Origin: Lentisphaerota bacterium
GTDB lineage: Bacteria > Verrucomicrobiota > Kiritimatiellia > UBA8416 > JAFGTH01
Assembly: GCA_016934225.1 (NCBI GenBank)
Contig: JAFGTH010000073.1
Location: 1-9,233, forward strand
Reading direction: 5' to 3'
Length of the DNA: 9,233 nucleotides
Shown here: positions 1 through 7,041 of the stretch, one piece after another
How the letters are laid out: each line of letters begins with the position of its first letter
Numbering within the stretch: position 1 is the stretch's first letter
Notes under the pieces: model-generated
Databases searched by the model: none
Told to the model about the DNA's origin: nothing
The model's input: only the letters and a program-made list of their open reading frames with translations
Program-made: the position numbers and the translations under genes

Positions 1-2
1 AG

Positions 3-431
3 CGAGGACAAGACTTGCCTGCGGAAGCGTTTTTTGCGCGCAGCCTCGCCGCCAATCGCACTGTGAACGCATTGAATAACTTGGCATGGTTGCTTCAAAA
101 GCGAGGTGAGTATGGTAAAGCTGAAGAATATGTGCGCGAGGCGCTTAGGATGGATGCCGGAATTGCCCAGACTTGGGACACACTTGGCGTCATACTCATG
201 AAGACTGGTCGCCAACATGAGGCAAAGGAGGCGTTCGAGAGATCTCTGGAATTGTCGGACGAAAATGTGAATGTAAAACTGCATTTGGCAGAATTGCACA
301 TTGCCATGGGTGAAGCGTCGGAAGCCGAGAAAGTGTTGCGACGATTGACGAGGATAAAGGAAACACTCTCATCCGATGATGCGGAGACGTTGGTCGCTCT
401 TTCGAAATCATTGAAAAAACTACAGCGATAG
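3..431 (+). CDS. TPR-repeat protein, C-terminal fragment
   Basis: The reading frame is open from the window edge, so the start codon lies upstream; the TTG at 15 is not a convincing start. The visible 142 residues contain about three tetratricopeptide repeats. The first covers NALNNLAWLLQKRGEYGKAE, the second is WDTLGVILMKTGRQHEAKEA, and the third is KLHLAELHIAMGEASEAEKV. All have the TPR spacing of small and large residues (LAWLL..G.Y..A, LGVIL...G...EA). A short charged tail ends in LKKLQR. TPRs are protein-protein interaction scaffolds, so the partner and role cannot be named from this piece. The missing N-terminus may carry a signal peptide, more repeats or a membrane domain. The stop codon lies inside the 3' end of the opposing pseudouridine synthase gene. 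TPR identity is firm; function is unknown. Confidence 0.85.
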   Translation, partial: RGQDLPAEAFFARSLAANRTVNALNNLAWLLQKRGEYGKAEEYVREALRMDAGIAQTWDTLGVILMKTGRQHEAKEAFERSLELSDENVNVKLHLAELHIAMGEASEAEKVLRRLTRIKETLSSDDAETLVALSKSLKKLQR

Positions 432-1142
432 CTGCCCCGCTTCACACGGGTCTATCTCCCGCCATTTCCCTGTCGGCAGATCCGATAACGTAAGCTTGCC
501 GATTCGTGTGCGGACGAGGCGAAGCACCTTCAGATGCGTCCGCCGGCACATCTCCCTGATTTGCCGGTTGCGGCCCTCCTTCAGCAGAAATTCCAGAATC
601 GTCTGACCTTTCTTGGAGCTTTCTCGGAGTATTCTGACTTGCACGGGCTGAATTCGGTAACCGTCAATTACCATGCGTGATCGGAGCGTCTTCAATACAT
701 TCGCAGATACCGCACCGGACACCGTCGCTTCGTAGACTTTCTCGTGCCCGAAGCGAGGATGCGTCAGACGGTTGACCAAATCGCCGTCATTCGACATCAA
801 AAGAAGCCCCTCGCTATCCTTGTCCAATCGGCCGACCGGTACCAGACGCTCTTTTATGCCAACAATAAGACTATATACGGTCGGACTTGACTGTCCGGCC
901 GTGCTGCATACGTAGCCGCGCGGTTTGTTCAGGATGATCGTTCGGACACGTTCTTTGGCCGAATTCACCGCGACGCCGTCTATTGACACTGTGTCGGAAC
1001 CGGGAATAACGCGGGAACCCGGCTCCGTCACTGTCTTGTCGTTGATCTTGACACGGCCGGCCCTGACTATATCGGCGGCGGCGCGGCGCGATGCCACGCC
1101 CCGATCGGCCAGGTATTTCTGAAGTCGCACTGAGTCTGTCAT
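420..1142 (-). CDS. RsuA/RluB-family rRNA pseudouridine synthase
   Basis: This enzyme isomerises a uridine in ribosomal RNA to pseudouridine in the cytoplasm. The product of the chosen start is 240 residues, close to E. coli RsuA. An S4 RNA-binding domain comes first (RLQKYLADRGVASRR, about residues 6-20, through VKIND). The catalytic domain follows: NKPRGYVCST near 72-81, the signature VGRLDKDSEGLLLMSNDGDL near 103-122 with the catalytic aspartate at D107, and KEGRNRQIREMCRR near 188-201. The frame can extend upstream to a TTG at 1202, but the S4 domain normally begins within a few residues of the start, so the ATG at 1142 is preferred. Neither start has a clear Shine-Dalgarno sequence. NKPxGYVCST resembles RsuA, while the C-terminal RIGKLTLSDLPTGKWREI resembles RluB/RluE, so the target (16S or 23S) is left open. 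The gene is convergent with the TPR gene, with a 12-base overlap. Confidence 0.93.
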   Translation of the reverse strand: MTDSVRLQKYLADRGVASRRAAADIVRAGRVKINDKTVTEPGSRVIPGSDTVSIDGVAVNSAKERVRTIILNKPRGYVCSTAGQSSPTVYSLIVGIKERLVPVGRLDKDSEGLLLMSNDGDLVNRLTHPRFGHEKVYEATVSGAVSANVLKTLRSRMVIDGYRIQPVQVRILRESSKKGQTILEFLLKEGRNRQIREMCRRTHLKVLRLVRTRIGKLTLSDLPTGKWREIDPCEAGQLSL

Positions 1143-1317
1143 GTTCAAAGCATAGAACGTTGCGGCACTCTTTGAAACATCAAATGTTATTGCCAGATTC
1201 AATGCGGGAGGTTTTCGGCTGCTGAACTTTATCCCTTATTCTTTTGCCTTACTCACTCGGGTCTTGAAGTAACGCGCTGTTTTTGGCAGACTGACTCAAA
1301 CATGCGGGGATGATCAA
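1143..1317. promoter_or_regulatory. Divergent intergenic region
   Basis: This stretch lies between the minus-strand pseudouridine synthase and the plus-strand pyrophosphorylase, so it should hold promoters for both. I see no convincing -35/-10 pair on either strand. It contains AT-rich patches such as TTATTCTTTTGCC near 1236-1248. No conserved RNA structure or extra small gene was recognised. The promoter assignment is inferred from gene orientation only. Confidence 0.4.
1306..1310 (+). promoter_or_regulatory. Ribosome binding site deciding a GTG start
   Basis: GGGGA sits seven bases upstream of the GTG at 1318. It supports this non-ATG codon as the start of the pyrophosphorylase. The reading frame then begins MISYEIAKELLEKNGQ, a plausible helical N-terminus for UAP1-like proteins. 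Confidence 0.65.
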
Positions 1318-2703
1318 GTGATATCGTATGAGATAGCCAAGGAACTTCTGGAGAAAAACGGTCAGAGCCATGTTTTGAAGTTCTGGCCGCAACTTGATGA
1401 TGCTCAGCGATCGCATTTGCTGTGGCAAATCGAATCTTTGGATTTCGACAGCATCGCGCGAATGCGCATGATACTCAAAGATGAGAGTTCAAGCAGCGCC
1501 GACATTTCAATTCAGCCGGCGCCTGTTGTCCAATTGTCAGGCTCCGCAAGAATCGAAGCAATTAACACCGGAGAAAGCGCCCTTCGTGATAGTCATGTGG
1601 GCGTAATTCTTGTGGCCGGCGGACAAGGATCGCGCCTCGGCTATGACGGTCCAAAAGGATGCTACTCAATCGGTCCGGTAACAGGCGCTTCTCTTTTTGA
1701 AATTCATTCCAGGAAAATCCTGGCGCTCGAACAAAAATACGATTGCAAAATTCCATTTTACATAATGACGAGCGCAGCCAATGACGGATCAACAAGGGAT
1801 TTTTTCAAGGAACACAAGTATTTCGGACTCAATCCCAGGAAAGTCCGTTTCTTTATACAGGGTATGTGGCCGGCGTTGGATCAATTGGGACGAATAGTTC
1901 TCGACCGACCGGACAACATCTTTATGAGCCCTGACGGGCACGGCGGAATACTGTCCGCCTTGCGAGTCGGCGGAATGATTGACGATATGCGGACGCAAGG
2001 ACTGCATACGCTTTTCTATTTCCAAGTTGATAACCCGCTCGTTGAGATTGCCGATCCGGCTTTTATAGGTCTGCACAATATAAAACGGGCCGACGTGTCG
2101 GTGAAGGTATGCGAAAAGCGCGGGCCGGAGGAGAAACTCGGAGTAGTAGTTGTGCGCAACGAGCGGTGTGCCGTTGTCGAATACAGCGAGATGAATTCAG
2201 AACAGCAGAACGCGCGCATGGACGACGGGAATCTGAAGTTCAGATACGGAAGCGTGGCAATCCATGTATTTTCACTTGATTTCATAGCGCGCGAAGCGTC
2301 GGCCGACCTGCCGTTGCATGTCGCCCGCAAGAAGGTGCCTTATTGCGACGACAATGGTAATACAGTTACCGCTAAAGCGCCTAACGCCTGTAAGTTCGAG
2401 AAATTCGTGTTCGATGTACTTTCAGATGCGGATACGGTCGTGAATATGGTTTTCCGGCGCGAAGAGGAATTTTCTCCGGTAAAGAACGCGGAGGGTGAAG
2501 ATTCCCCGGCAACTTCACGAAGGGATATGATGGAAAAATGGGCACGCTGGCTTTTGAAGTGTGGCGTGAATGTTCCTCGTAAAGCAAACGGCGATTTGTT
2601 GTTTAAGCTGGAGATTGATCCGTGTTTCGCGCTGAATGCAGATGATTTGGCAAATCGCCTGCCTGAGCAATTTAGTGTTACTGAGGATACCGTGCTTCGG
2701 TAG
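1318..2703 (+). CDS. UAP1-like UDP-N-acetylhexosamine/UDP-sugar pyrophosphorylase
   Basis: This is a 461-residue member of the UDPGP nucleotidyltransferase family. Such enzymes join UTP and a sugar 1-phosphate into a UDP-sugar plus pyrophosphate in the cytoplasm. The nucleotide-binding loop LVAGGQGSRLGYDGPKG is at residues 98-114. Other family blocks are FYIMTSAANDGSTRDFF (147-163), KYFGL, FIQGMWPALD, SPDGHGGILSAL (204-215), the metal/uridine region FQVDNPLVEIADPAFIG (235-251), VVEYSEM (286-292), KFEKFVFDVL (359-368) and EEFSPVKNAEG (383-393). The order and wording match eukaryotic UAP1/AGX1 (UDP-GlcNAc pyrophosphorylase) far better than bacterial GlmU or GalU. UAP1 itself is slightly longer, about 500 residues. 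The sugar is most likely GlcNAc-1-P or GalNAc-1-P, but UTP-glucose-1-phosphate activity cannot be excluded. It lies 87 bases upstream of the polyamine genes on the same strand; co-transcription is possible but unproven. Confidence 0.92.
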   Translation: MISYEIAKELLEKNGQSHVLKFWPQLDDAQRSHLLWQIESLDFDSIARMRMILKDESSSSADISIQPAPVVQLSGSARIEAINTGESALRDSHVGVILVAGGQGSRLGYDGPKGCYSIGPVTGASLFEIHSRKILALEQKYDCKIPFYIMTSAANDGSTRDFFKEHKYFGLNPRKVRFFIQGMWPALDQLGRIVLDRPDNIFMSPDGHGGILSALRVGGMIDDMRTQGLHTLFYFQVDNPLVEIADPAFIGLHNIKRADVSVKVCEKRGPEEKLGVVVVRNERCAVVEYSEMNSEQQNARMDDGNLKFRYGSVAIHVFSLDFIAREASADLPLHVARKKVPYCDDNGNTVTAKAPNACKFEKFVFDVLSDADTVVNMVFRREEEFSPVKNAEGEDSPATSRRDMMEKWARWLLKCGVNVPRKANGDLLFKLEIDPCFALNADDLANRLPEQFSVTEDTVLR

Positions 2704-2721
2704 ACGCTCTTGAAGAGTGTC
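2703..2721 (+). terminator. Short hairpin after the pyrophosphorylase stop
   Basis: GACGCTCT (2703-2710) pairs with AGAGTGTC (2714-2721) around a TGA loop: eight pairs including one G-U. It begins at the last base of the stop codon. No T-tract follows, so it may be a weak terminator, a transcript-stabilising 3' end or a processing site rather than a strong intrinsic terminator. Confidence 0.4.
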
Positions 2722-2777
2722 AAAGGCGAGCCAGGAGCGGTGTAACTATAGCAATTGGTTTCGGCAGTCGGCATTCA

Positions 2778-2785
2778 GGGAGAGG
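2778..2785 (+). promoter_or_regulatory. Strong ribosome binding site for the carboxynorspermidine dehydrogenase
   Basis: GGGAGAGG lies five bases before the ATG at 2791. This decides the start in favour of MSKVLIIGAGGVG over the in-frame TTG at 2755, which would add 12 residues ahead of the Rossmann motif. Confidence 0.8.
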
Positions 2786-2790
2786 TGATT

Positions 2791-3996
2791 ATGAGTAAAG
2801 TTTTGATAATTGGCGCCGGCGGGGTCGGCAGTGTGGTGGCTCACAAATGCGCGCAAGTTCCCAAAGTGTTTGATCATATATGCCTTGCCAGTCGAACAGT
2901 TTCGAAATGCGATGCCATTGCTGCAAGTATTCGCAACAGAACCGGCGTTGAAATCCGGACCGATTCGGTTGACGCAGACGACCTTGGCCAAATGACGGAG
3001 CTGATCCGCAGTGACAAGTTTGATCTTGTAATCAATGTGGCGCTGCCATATCAGGATCTTCATATAATGGACGCCTGTCTGGAAGCCGGAGTCAATTATC
3101 TTGATACAGCCAACTATGAACCACCTGACGAGGCCAAATTTTGTTATAAATGGCAGTGGGATTACCGGGAGCGTTTTCAGAAACGCGGTATCATGGCGTT
3201 GCTGGGTTGTGGATTTGATCCTGGTGTAACCAATGTGTTCTGCGCATATGCCCAGAAGAAACATTTCGACGAAATTCATACGGTGGACATCATGGACTGC
3301 AACGGAGGAGATCACGGTCATCCGTTTGCTACGAATTTTAACCCGGAAATCAATATCAGAGAAATTACTCAACGCGGCAAGTATTGGGAATCCGGCAAAT
3401 GGAAGGAGACCGATCCGTTAACTGTGCACCAGACATTCAATTTTCCAGAAGTCGGACCGAGAGAAATGTACCTTATGTATCACGAAGAGATGGAGTCGTT
3501 GGTCGAACATTTGCGGGGTCTGAAAAGAATAAGGTTTTGGATGACTTTCGGTCAGGAATATCTGACACATTTGCGTGTGCTGCAGAATGTCGGAATGACT
3601 CGAATAGATCCGGTTATATATGAGGGAAAGGAAATCGTGCCGTTAAAGTTTCTAAAATCGGTTCTTCCTGATCCGTCATCGCTTGGTGTCGGATACAAGG
3701 GTAAGACCTGTATAGGCTGCTTGATAAACGGGGAGAAGGACGGCAAACCGATGTCGTATTACATATACAACGTGTGTGATCACGCAGCGTGTTTTGCGGA
3801 AGTTGGATCGCAGGCCATATCGTACACAACAGGTGTGCCTGCTATGATCGGGGCAATGCTTATGGCAACCGGAAAGTGGCATGGTGCGGGTGTGTTCAAC
3901 ATGGAGCAGATGGATCCGGACCCGTTCATGGAGAATCTGAATTTGTACGGTTTACCATGGCAGGAACAGTTCAATGTCAAGCAATTGCCTTCCTGA
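2791..3996 (+). CDS. Carboxynorspermidine/carboxyspermidine dehydrogenase (saccharopine dehydrogenase family)
   Basis: This 401-residue NADPH-dependent enzyme condenses L-aspartate semialdehyde with diaminopropane or putrescine and reduces the imine, giving carboxynorspermidine or carboxyspermidine. A Rossmann dinucleotide-binding motif opens the protein (VLIIGAGGVGSVVAHKC, residues 4-20), followed by CLASRT (31-36). The family core is very recognisable: LVINVALPYQDLHIMDACLE (79-98), YLDTANYE (103-110), ALLGCGFDPGVTNVFCAYAQ (136-155), DCNGGDHGHPFATNFNPEIN (169-188), LRGLKRIRFWMTFGQEYLTH (241-260), and SQAISYTTGVPAMIGAM (340-356). Length and motifs match this bacterial enzyme rather than lysine-pathway saccharopine dehydrogenase. 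Its stop overlaps the next gene, carboxynorspermidine decarboxylase, by 23 bases, which strongly supports the assignment and implies translational coupling. Whether the product is norspermidine or spermidine is not decidable from sequence. Confidence 0.96.
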   Translation: MSKVLIIGAGGVGSVVAHKCAQVPKVFDHICLASRTVSKCDAIAASIRNRTGVEIRTDSVDADDLGQMTELIRSDKFDLVINVALPYQDLHIMDACLEAGVNYLDTANYEPPDEAKFCYKWQWDYRERFQKRGIMALLGCGFDPGVTNVFCAYAQKKHFDEIHTVDIMDCNGGDHGHPFATNFNPEINIREITQRGKYWESGKWKETDPLTVHQTFNFPEVGPREMYLMYHEEMESLVEHLRGLKRIRFWMTFGQEYLTHLRVLQNVGMTRIDPVIYEGKEIVPLKFLKSVLPDPSSLGVGYKGKTCIGCLINGEKDGKPMSYYIYNVCDHAACFAEVGSQAISYTTGVPAMIGAMLMATGKWHGAGVFNMEQMDPDPFMENLNLYGLPWQEQFNVKQLPS

Positions 3997-5137
3997 TCTG
4001 AGCGGTGTTTCGACGCCGTGTTATCTTGTGGATGAAAAGCTTCTTAAACGGAATCTTCAGAAGCTTGCATTCGTGCGCGAACAATCACAATGCAAAATGC
4101 TTCTCGCGCTGAAAGCGTTTGCAATGTACGACGTGGCCGATCTTGTGGGCAAATATCTTGATGGAGTAGCGGCCAGTTCGATTGATGAAGCCAGATTGGG
4201 GAAAGAAAAATTTCGTGGTGAAGTCCACATGTGCGCTCCGGCTTATAGGGAAAAGGATTTGCCTGAACTACTGACTTATATAGATCACATTGTTTTCAAC
4301 TCGAGCAAACAATGGCGCCGACTCCATGATTATGTGGTTGATCAAGCAAAAGATGTGTCCTTCGGTATCAGGGTGAATCATTGCCATTCAGAGGTTGCTA
4401 CTGAGGCATATGATCCGTGCCGACGATATTCCAGACTTGGCGTGGTCAGGGAGGAGTTTGACACCGAATTATTGGAAGGCATTACAGGCCTGCATTTTCA
4501 TTCGTTGTGTGAACTAGGTACTGACGCGTTGGAGCGAACGCTCGCCGCGTTTGAAACTCAGTTCGGACAAGTGCTTTATGATATGGAATGGGTTAATTTT
4601 GGTGGTGGGCATCATATCACGAGAGATGACTACAACGTTGACCGTTTATGCGAATTGGTGTCGGCGTTTAGAGACAAATACGGAGTTGCAGTGTATCTAG
4701 AGCCGGGGGAGGCAATAGCTCTGAATGCCGGTTATCTTATTGCCTCGGTAATTGACATTACTAAAAACGAAAATGATATAGCTATTCTCGACACTTCGGC
4801 CAGCGCCCACATGCCGGATGTTCTCGAGATGCCGTACCGGCCCAAAATTATCGGCGCTGATGATTCCGGCAAATATAAGTATAATTATACGTTGGGCGGT
4901 ATGACATGTCTGGCCGGTGATGTAATAGGCGATTATTCATTCCCTAAACGGCTTGAGATAGGCGATAAACTTGTTTTCTGCGATATGGCTCATTATACGA
5001 TGGTAAAGAACACTACATTTAACGGCATTCGATTGCCTTCAATAGCGCTAATTGACGCTGAGACAAGAGACATCAGAGTAGTCAAAGAATTTAGCTACGA
5101 AGATTTTGTGACGAGACTTGGAAGCGTCAAACGATAA
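3974..5137 (+). CDS. nspC: Carboxynorspermidine decarboxylase
   Basis: This 387-residue PLP enzyme of the alanine racemase-fold decarboxylase group removes CO2 from carboxynorspermidine or carboxyspermidine, completing (nor)spermidine synthesis. The PLP-binding lysine is K47 in LLALKAFA. Other expected elements are the substrate or cofactor loop GLHFHSLCE (172-180), the phosphate-binding glycine run NFGGGHHI (208-215), EPGEAIAL (243-250), the catalytic Cys/Asp segment GGMTCLAGDVIGDY (308-321, C312 and D316), and FCDMAHYTMVKNTTFNG near the end (335-351). The length is normal for NspC. The ATG start lies inside the dehydrogenase gene, 23 bases before that gene's stop, with a weak AGGA eight bases upstream; coupled translation is likely. 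No diaminobutyrate aminotransferase, diaminobutyrate decarboxylase or arginine decarboxylase lies in the window, so the diamine must come from elsewhere. Confidence 0.96.
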   Translation: MSSNCLPDLSGVSTPCYLVDEKLLKRNLQKLAFVREQSQCKMLLALKAFAMYDVADLVGKYLDGVAASSIDEARLGKEKFRGEVHMCAPAYREKDLPELLTYIDHIVFNSSKQWRRLHDYVVDQAKDVSFGIRVNHCHSEVATEAYDPCRRYSRLGVVREEFDTELLEGITGLHFHSLCELGTDALERTLAAFETQFGQVLYDMEWVNFGGGHHITRDDYNVDRLCELVSAFRDKYGVAVYLEPGEAIALNAGYLIASVIDITKNENDIAILDTSASAHMPDVLEMPYRPKIIGADDSGKYKYNYTLGGMTCLAGDVIGDYSFPKRLEIGDKLVFCDMAHYTMVKNTTFNGIRLPSIALIDAETRDIRVVKEFSYEDFVTRLGSVKR

Positions 5138-5141
5138 ATTA

Positions 5142-5217
5142 CGGCAGGGCGAACCCTCCGGGTGAGCCGCAGATTGATGAATAATTCAACGGCTCGGCAA
5201 GACGCCGTACCCTACCG
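5142..5217. repeat. 76-base imperfect palindrome between convergent genes, probable bidirectional terminator
   Basis: Two stems share one centre. The outer arms CGGCAGGG (5142-5149) and CCCTACCG (5210-5217) pair at seven of eight positions. The inner arms GAGCCG (5164-5169) and CGGCTC (5190-5195) pair perfectly. The two 14-base spacers have equal length but pair only in part. Small internal hairpins (ACCC-TCC-GGGT and CGGC-AAGAC-GCCG) also exist. The element begins five bases after the nspC stop and overlaps the stop codon of the convergent gene. No T-tract is present. A shared 3' end or terminator is the simplest role; its GC-rich, modular look also fits a dispersed intergenic repeat, which needs the rest of the genome to test. 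Confidence 0.5.
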
Positions 5218-6948
5218 GATGGCGACGACCACACGGAAGCCGATGGTATCGTCACGGGTCTTAGGCGAGTCAAAACCTATTCCCTTGATTCTAATGCTGT
5301 CTTTGCCGTCATAATCCCAACTTGCGCCGTGTCGCACCTTATACTTCTTGTCAGGATCGAACCAATCATCGCACCACTCCCAGACATTTCCGCCCAACCC
5401 GTAAATTCCTGCTTCATTTGCGCCGCTATCGGACACCGGGCATGCAACGGCAAAGCCATCGTTGTACTGCTTGATTCCCTGCCAATAAGGCAAGTTTTCT
5501 CTGGCGGTTATGTCTGAATAATTGCCGTATTTAGGCGGCCAGTTGTTACCCCACGGATATATTCGATTATCTCCACACTGCGCCGCGGTAACCCATTCGC
5601 GATCAGTCGGTAAGCGGAACACGGTTCCCTGCGGGATACGATCCGAAAACTCCTTGTTGAGCCATTTGCAATATTCTGTTGCGTCCTTCCAGCTTACATA
5701 AACGGCAGGCTGCTGGTCGCCGTCCAATGAAAACCGTTCCCGAAACATGCTGGTATGCCTCGAATTGAATCGGCGATATTGTCGGTTCGTGATCTCGTAT
5801 TTGCCCATCCATAGCCCGAGTTTTTCAATCCACACGAATTCGAGACTTTCGCCGCGGCCGATGGGAACGGACAATATTGCGCCAAAGGAGGCTGCTAACT
5901 CCTCGGTTTGAGGGGCTCGGGATTCGGTATCATCGGTTTCATGTGGAATCTCCTCGATTTTCTCTTCCGGCTCCTCGTTAGTGATGGCTTCAATATCCAA
6001 TTGGTTCGCAACCTTTGCGTAAGCGAGCATCATTGTGGTGTCGTCGGCCTGTTTCAGTATGGCCCAATGCAGAGGCGTGAAACCGGAATTGGTTTTTAAA
6101 TCGAGATCAGTTCCAGAGCGAATCAGCAATGAAACAACATTAGTCGCATTTTTTCCGGCGGCCCAATGAAGCGGAGTAATTCCTGCACGGGATTTGGCGT
6201 TGATTTGGGCTCCGGCAGTTAAAAGCAATTGCGCTGTATCGGCCGCATTTTTTCCGGCGGCCCAATGAAGCGGAGTAAAACCTGATGATGTTGCCGCTTC
6301 AATATCAGCTCCGCAGATAAGAAGCATGGCTGCAATACCCTTATGATTGAGTGCAGCAGCCAAATGCAGAGGCGTTACGCCATCGGTAAGGGGAACATTC
6401 ACTTCGTCGTCGGTAAGTCGTCTTTCCAGAATGGAGCTGACGCGTAAAGCATCGCCGGCTCTTATCGCATTATGTAATTCGGATGCCATTAAGCGGGAAG
6501 AGAAACATGAAATGCCGAAGATCGCGAACGCCAATACTGTGACTGATTGGACAATGCGCTTTGATTTGGCGGTGGTCCATTTGTGCAGCGCTTGTTTGTG
6601 CGCGATGAGTGTGTCAATGAGTCCGGTTATATATGTGATTAAAGCTGCCAAAAACGGCAACAGAACTTCGAGAAGAGACATTTCTTCCGGATTAATGTTG
6701 GCCTGATTGTTCGCGAACGCCGTCGCAAAGGCCATTGCTGAGATGAGCCGACCAATTGCCTTGATAATGACTATAACAAAGAAGGTTAAGAAAACTGACG
6801 CGAACAAAACGGCAGGAATCCAACGGCGCTGCAGCAACTGTCCGGCGCCTGGAAATAGAAAGGCCGAAAAATAGATTGGCAGCTTGCTTGGTCTATCGTC
6901 GTGTGTCTCTTTTTGTTCGGAATCTGCCATAATTGCGAATTGTCCCAT
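5212..6948 (-). CDS. Membrane protein with ankyrin repeats and an FGE/SUMF1-like domain
   Basis: This 578-residue three-part protein starts with a hydrophobic region of about four helices (roughly 25-40, 43-65, 92-115, 132-152). It includes an FPGAGQLLQRRW motif like that in small TM2-type membrane domains. Ankyrin repeats follow at about 189-318, with the repeated core GxTPLHWAAGKNA and a weaker leading copy from 157. A charged linker (about 322-350, rich in E) leads to a formylglycine-generating-enzyme-like domain (about 355-578). Its family motifs are MGKYEITNRQYRRF, PAVYVSWKDATEYCKWLN, FRLPTDREWVTAA, YPWGN, GIYGLGGNVWEWCDDWF, RHGASWDYD and IGFRVV. The two cysteines that real FGE carries just after the RGGSW-like motif are absent, so it is probably a binding or non-FGE member. 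Start ATG 6948 or ATG 6930 are both possible; neither has a good ribosome site. Function unknown; signalling or binding at the membrane is inference. Confidence 0.87.
   Translation of the reverse strand: MGQFAIMADSEQKETHDDRPSKLPIYFSAFLFPGAGQLLQRRWIPAVLFASVFLTFFVIVIIKAIGRLISAMAFATAFANNQANINPEEMSLLEVLLPFLAALITYITGLIDTLIAHKQALHKWTTAKSKRIVQSVTVLAFAIFGISCFSSRLMASELHNAIRAGDALRVSSILERRLTDDEVNVPLTDGVTPLHLAAALNHKGIAAMLLICGADIEAATSSGFTPLHWAAGKNAADTAQLLLTAGAQINAKSRAGITPLHWAAGKNATNVVSLLIRSGTDLDLKTNSGFTPLHWAILKQADDTTMMLAYAKVANQLDIEAITNEEPEEKIEEIPHETDDTESRAPQTEELAASFGAILSVPIGRGESLEFVWIEKLGLWMGKYEITNRQYRRFNSRHTSMFRERFSLDGDQQPAVYVSWKDATEYCKWLNKEFSDRIPQGTVFRLPTDREWVTAAQCGDNRIYPWGNNWPPKYGNYSDITARENLPYWQGIKQYNDGFAVACPVSDSGANEAGIYGLGGNVWEWCDDWFDPDKKYKVRHGASWDYDGKDSIRIKGIGFDSPKTRDDTIGFRVVVAIR
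6145..6278 (-). repeat. Near-identical ankyrin repeat units (exact 35-base match, period 99)
   Basis: An identical 35-base block occurs at 6145-6179 and 6244-6278, exactly 99 bases or 33 codons apart. Both encode the ankyrin core ITPLHWAAGKNA / FTPLHWAAGKNA. A third, diverged copy lies near 6058-6080. Identity at synonymous sites points to recent unit duplication or gene conversion inside this gene. Confidence 0.85.
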
Positions 6949-7041
6949 AATAACGGCTTCTTGAACCGATGTCCAATAGTTGGTAGAGTATTATTGATTT
7001 CGCCGAACGTCCAGAACTACGTTGTGAAGGGAAGGCTGGAG
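6949..7041. promoter_or_regulatory. Divergent promoter region, ankyrin/FGE gene and DUF362 gene
   Basis: The two flanking genes point away from each other, so this 93-base gap should hold both promoters. On the plus strand TTGAAC (6961-6966) and TAGAGT (6984-6989) are separated by 17 bases, a weak sigma-70-like match. An inverted repeat CCAA-TAG-TTGG (6973-6983) lies between those boxes and could be an operator. Toward the DUF362 start, GAAGG at 7031-7035 is spaced six bases from ATG 7042. No convincing boxes were found on the minus strand. Confidence 0.35.

Noticed and set aside
1143..1202. N-terminal extension of the pseudouridine synthase to TTG 1202
   Set aside because: It adds 20 residues before the S4 domain with no ribosome site; the ATG at 1142 gives the expected domain start.
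2746..3372. 208-residue open frame on the minus strand
   Set aside because: It is antisense to the well-conserved carboxynorspermidine dehydrogenase and has no domain signal.
5212..5880. Catalytic formylglycine-generating enzyme (sulfatase activator)
   Set aside because: The fold motifs are present but the active-site cysteines are not visible, and no sulfatase gene is in the window.
6901..7041. N-terminal extension of the DUF362 protein to GTG 6901
   Set aside because: It would bury the Tat signal inside the protein and overlap the divergent gene's 5' end.
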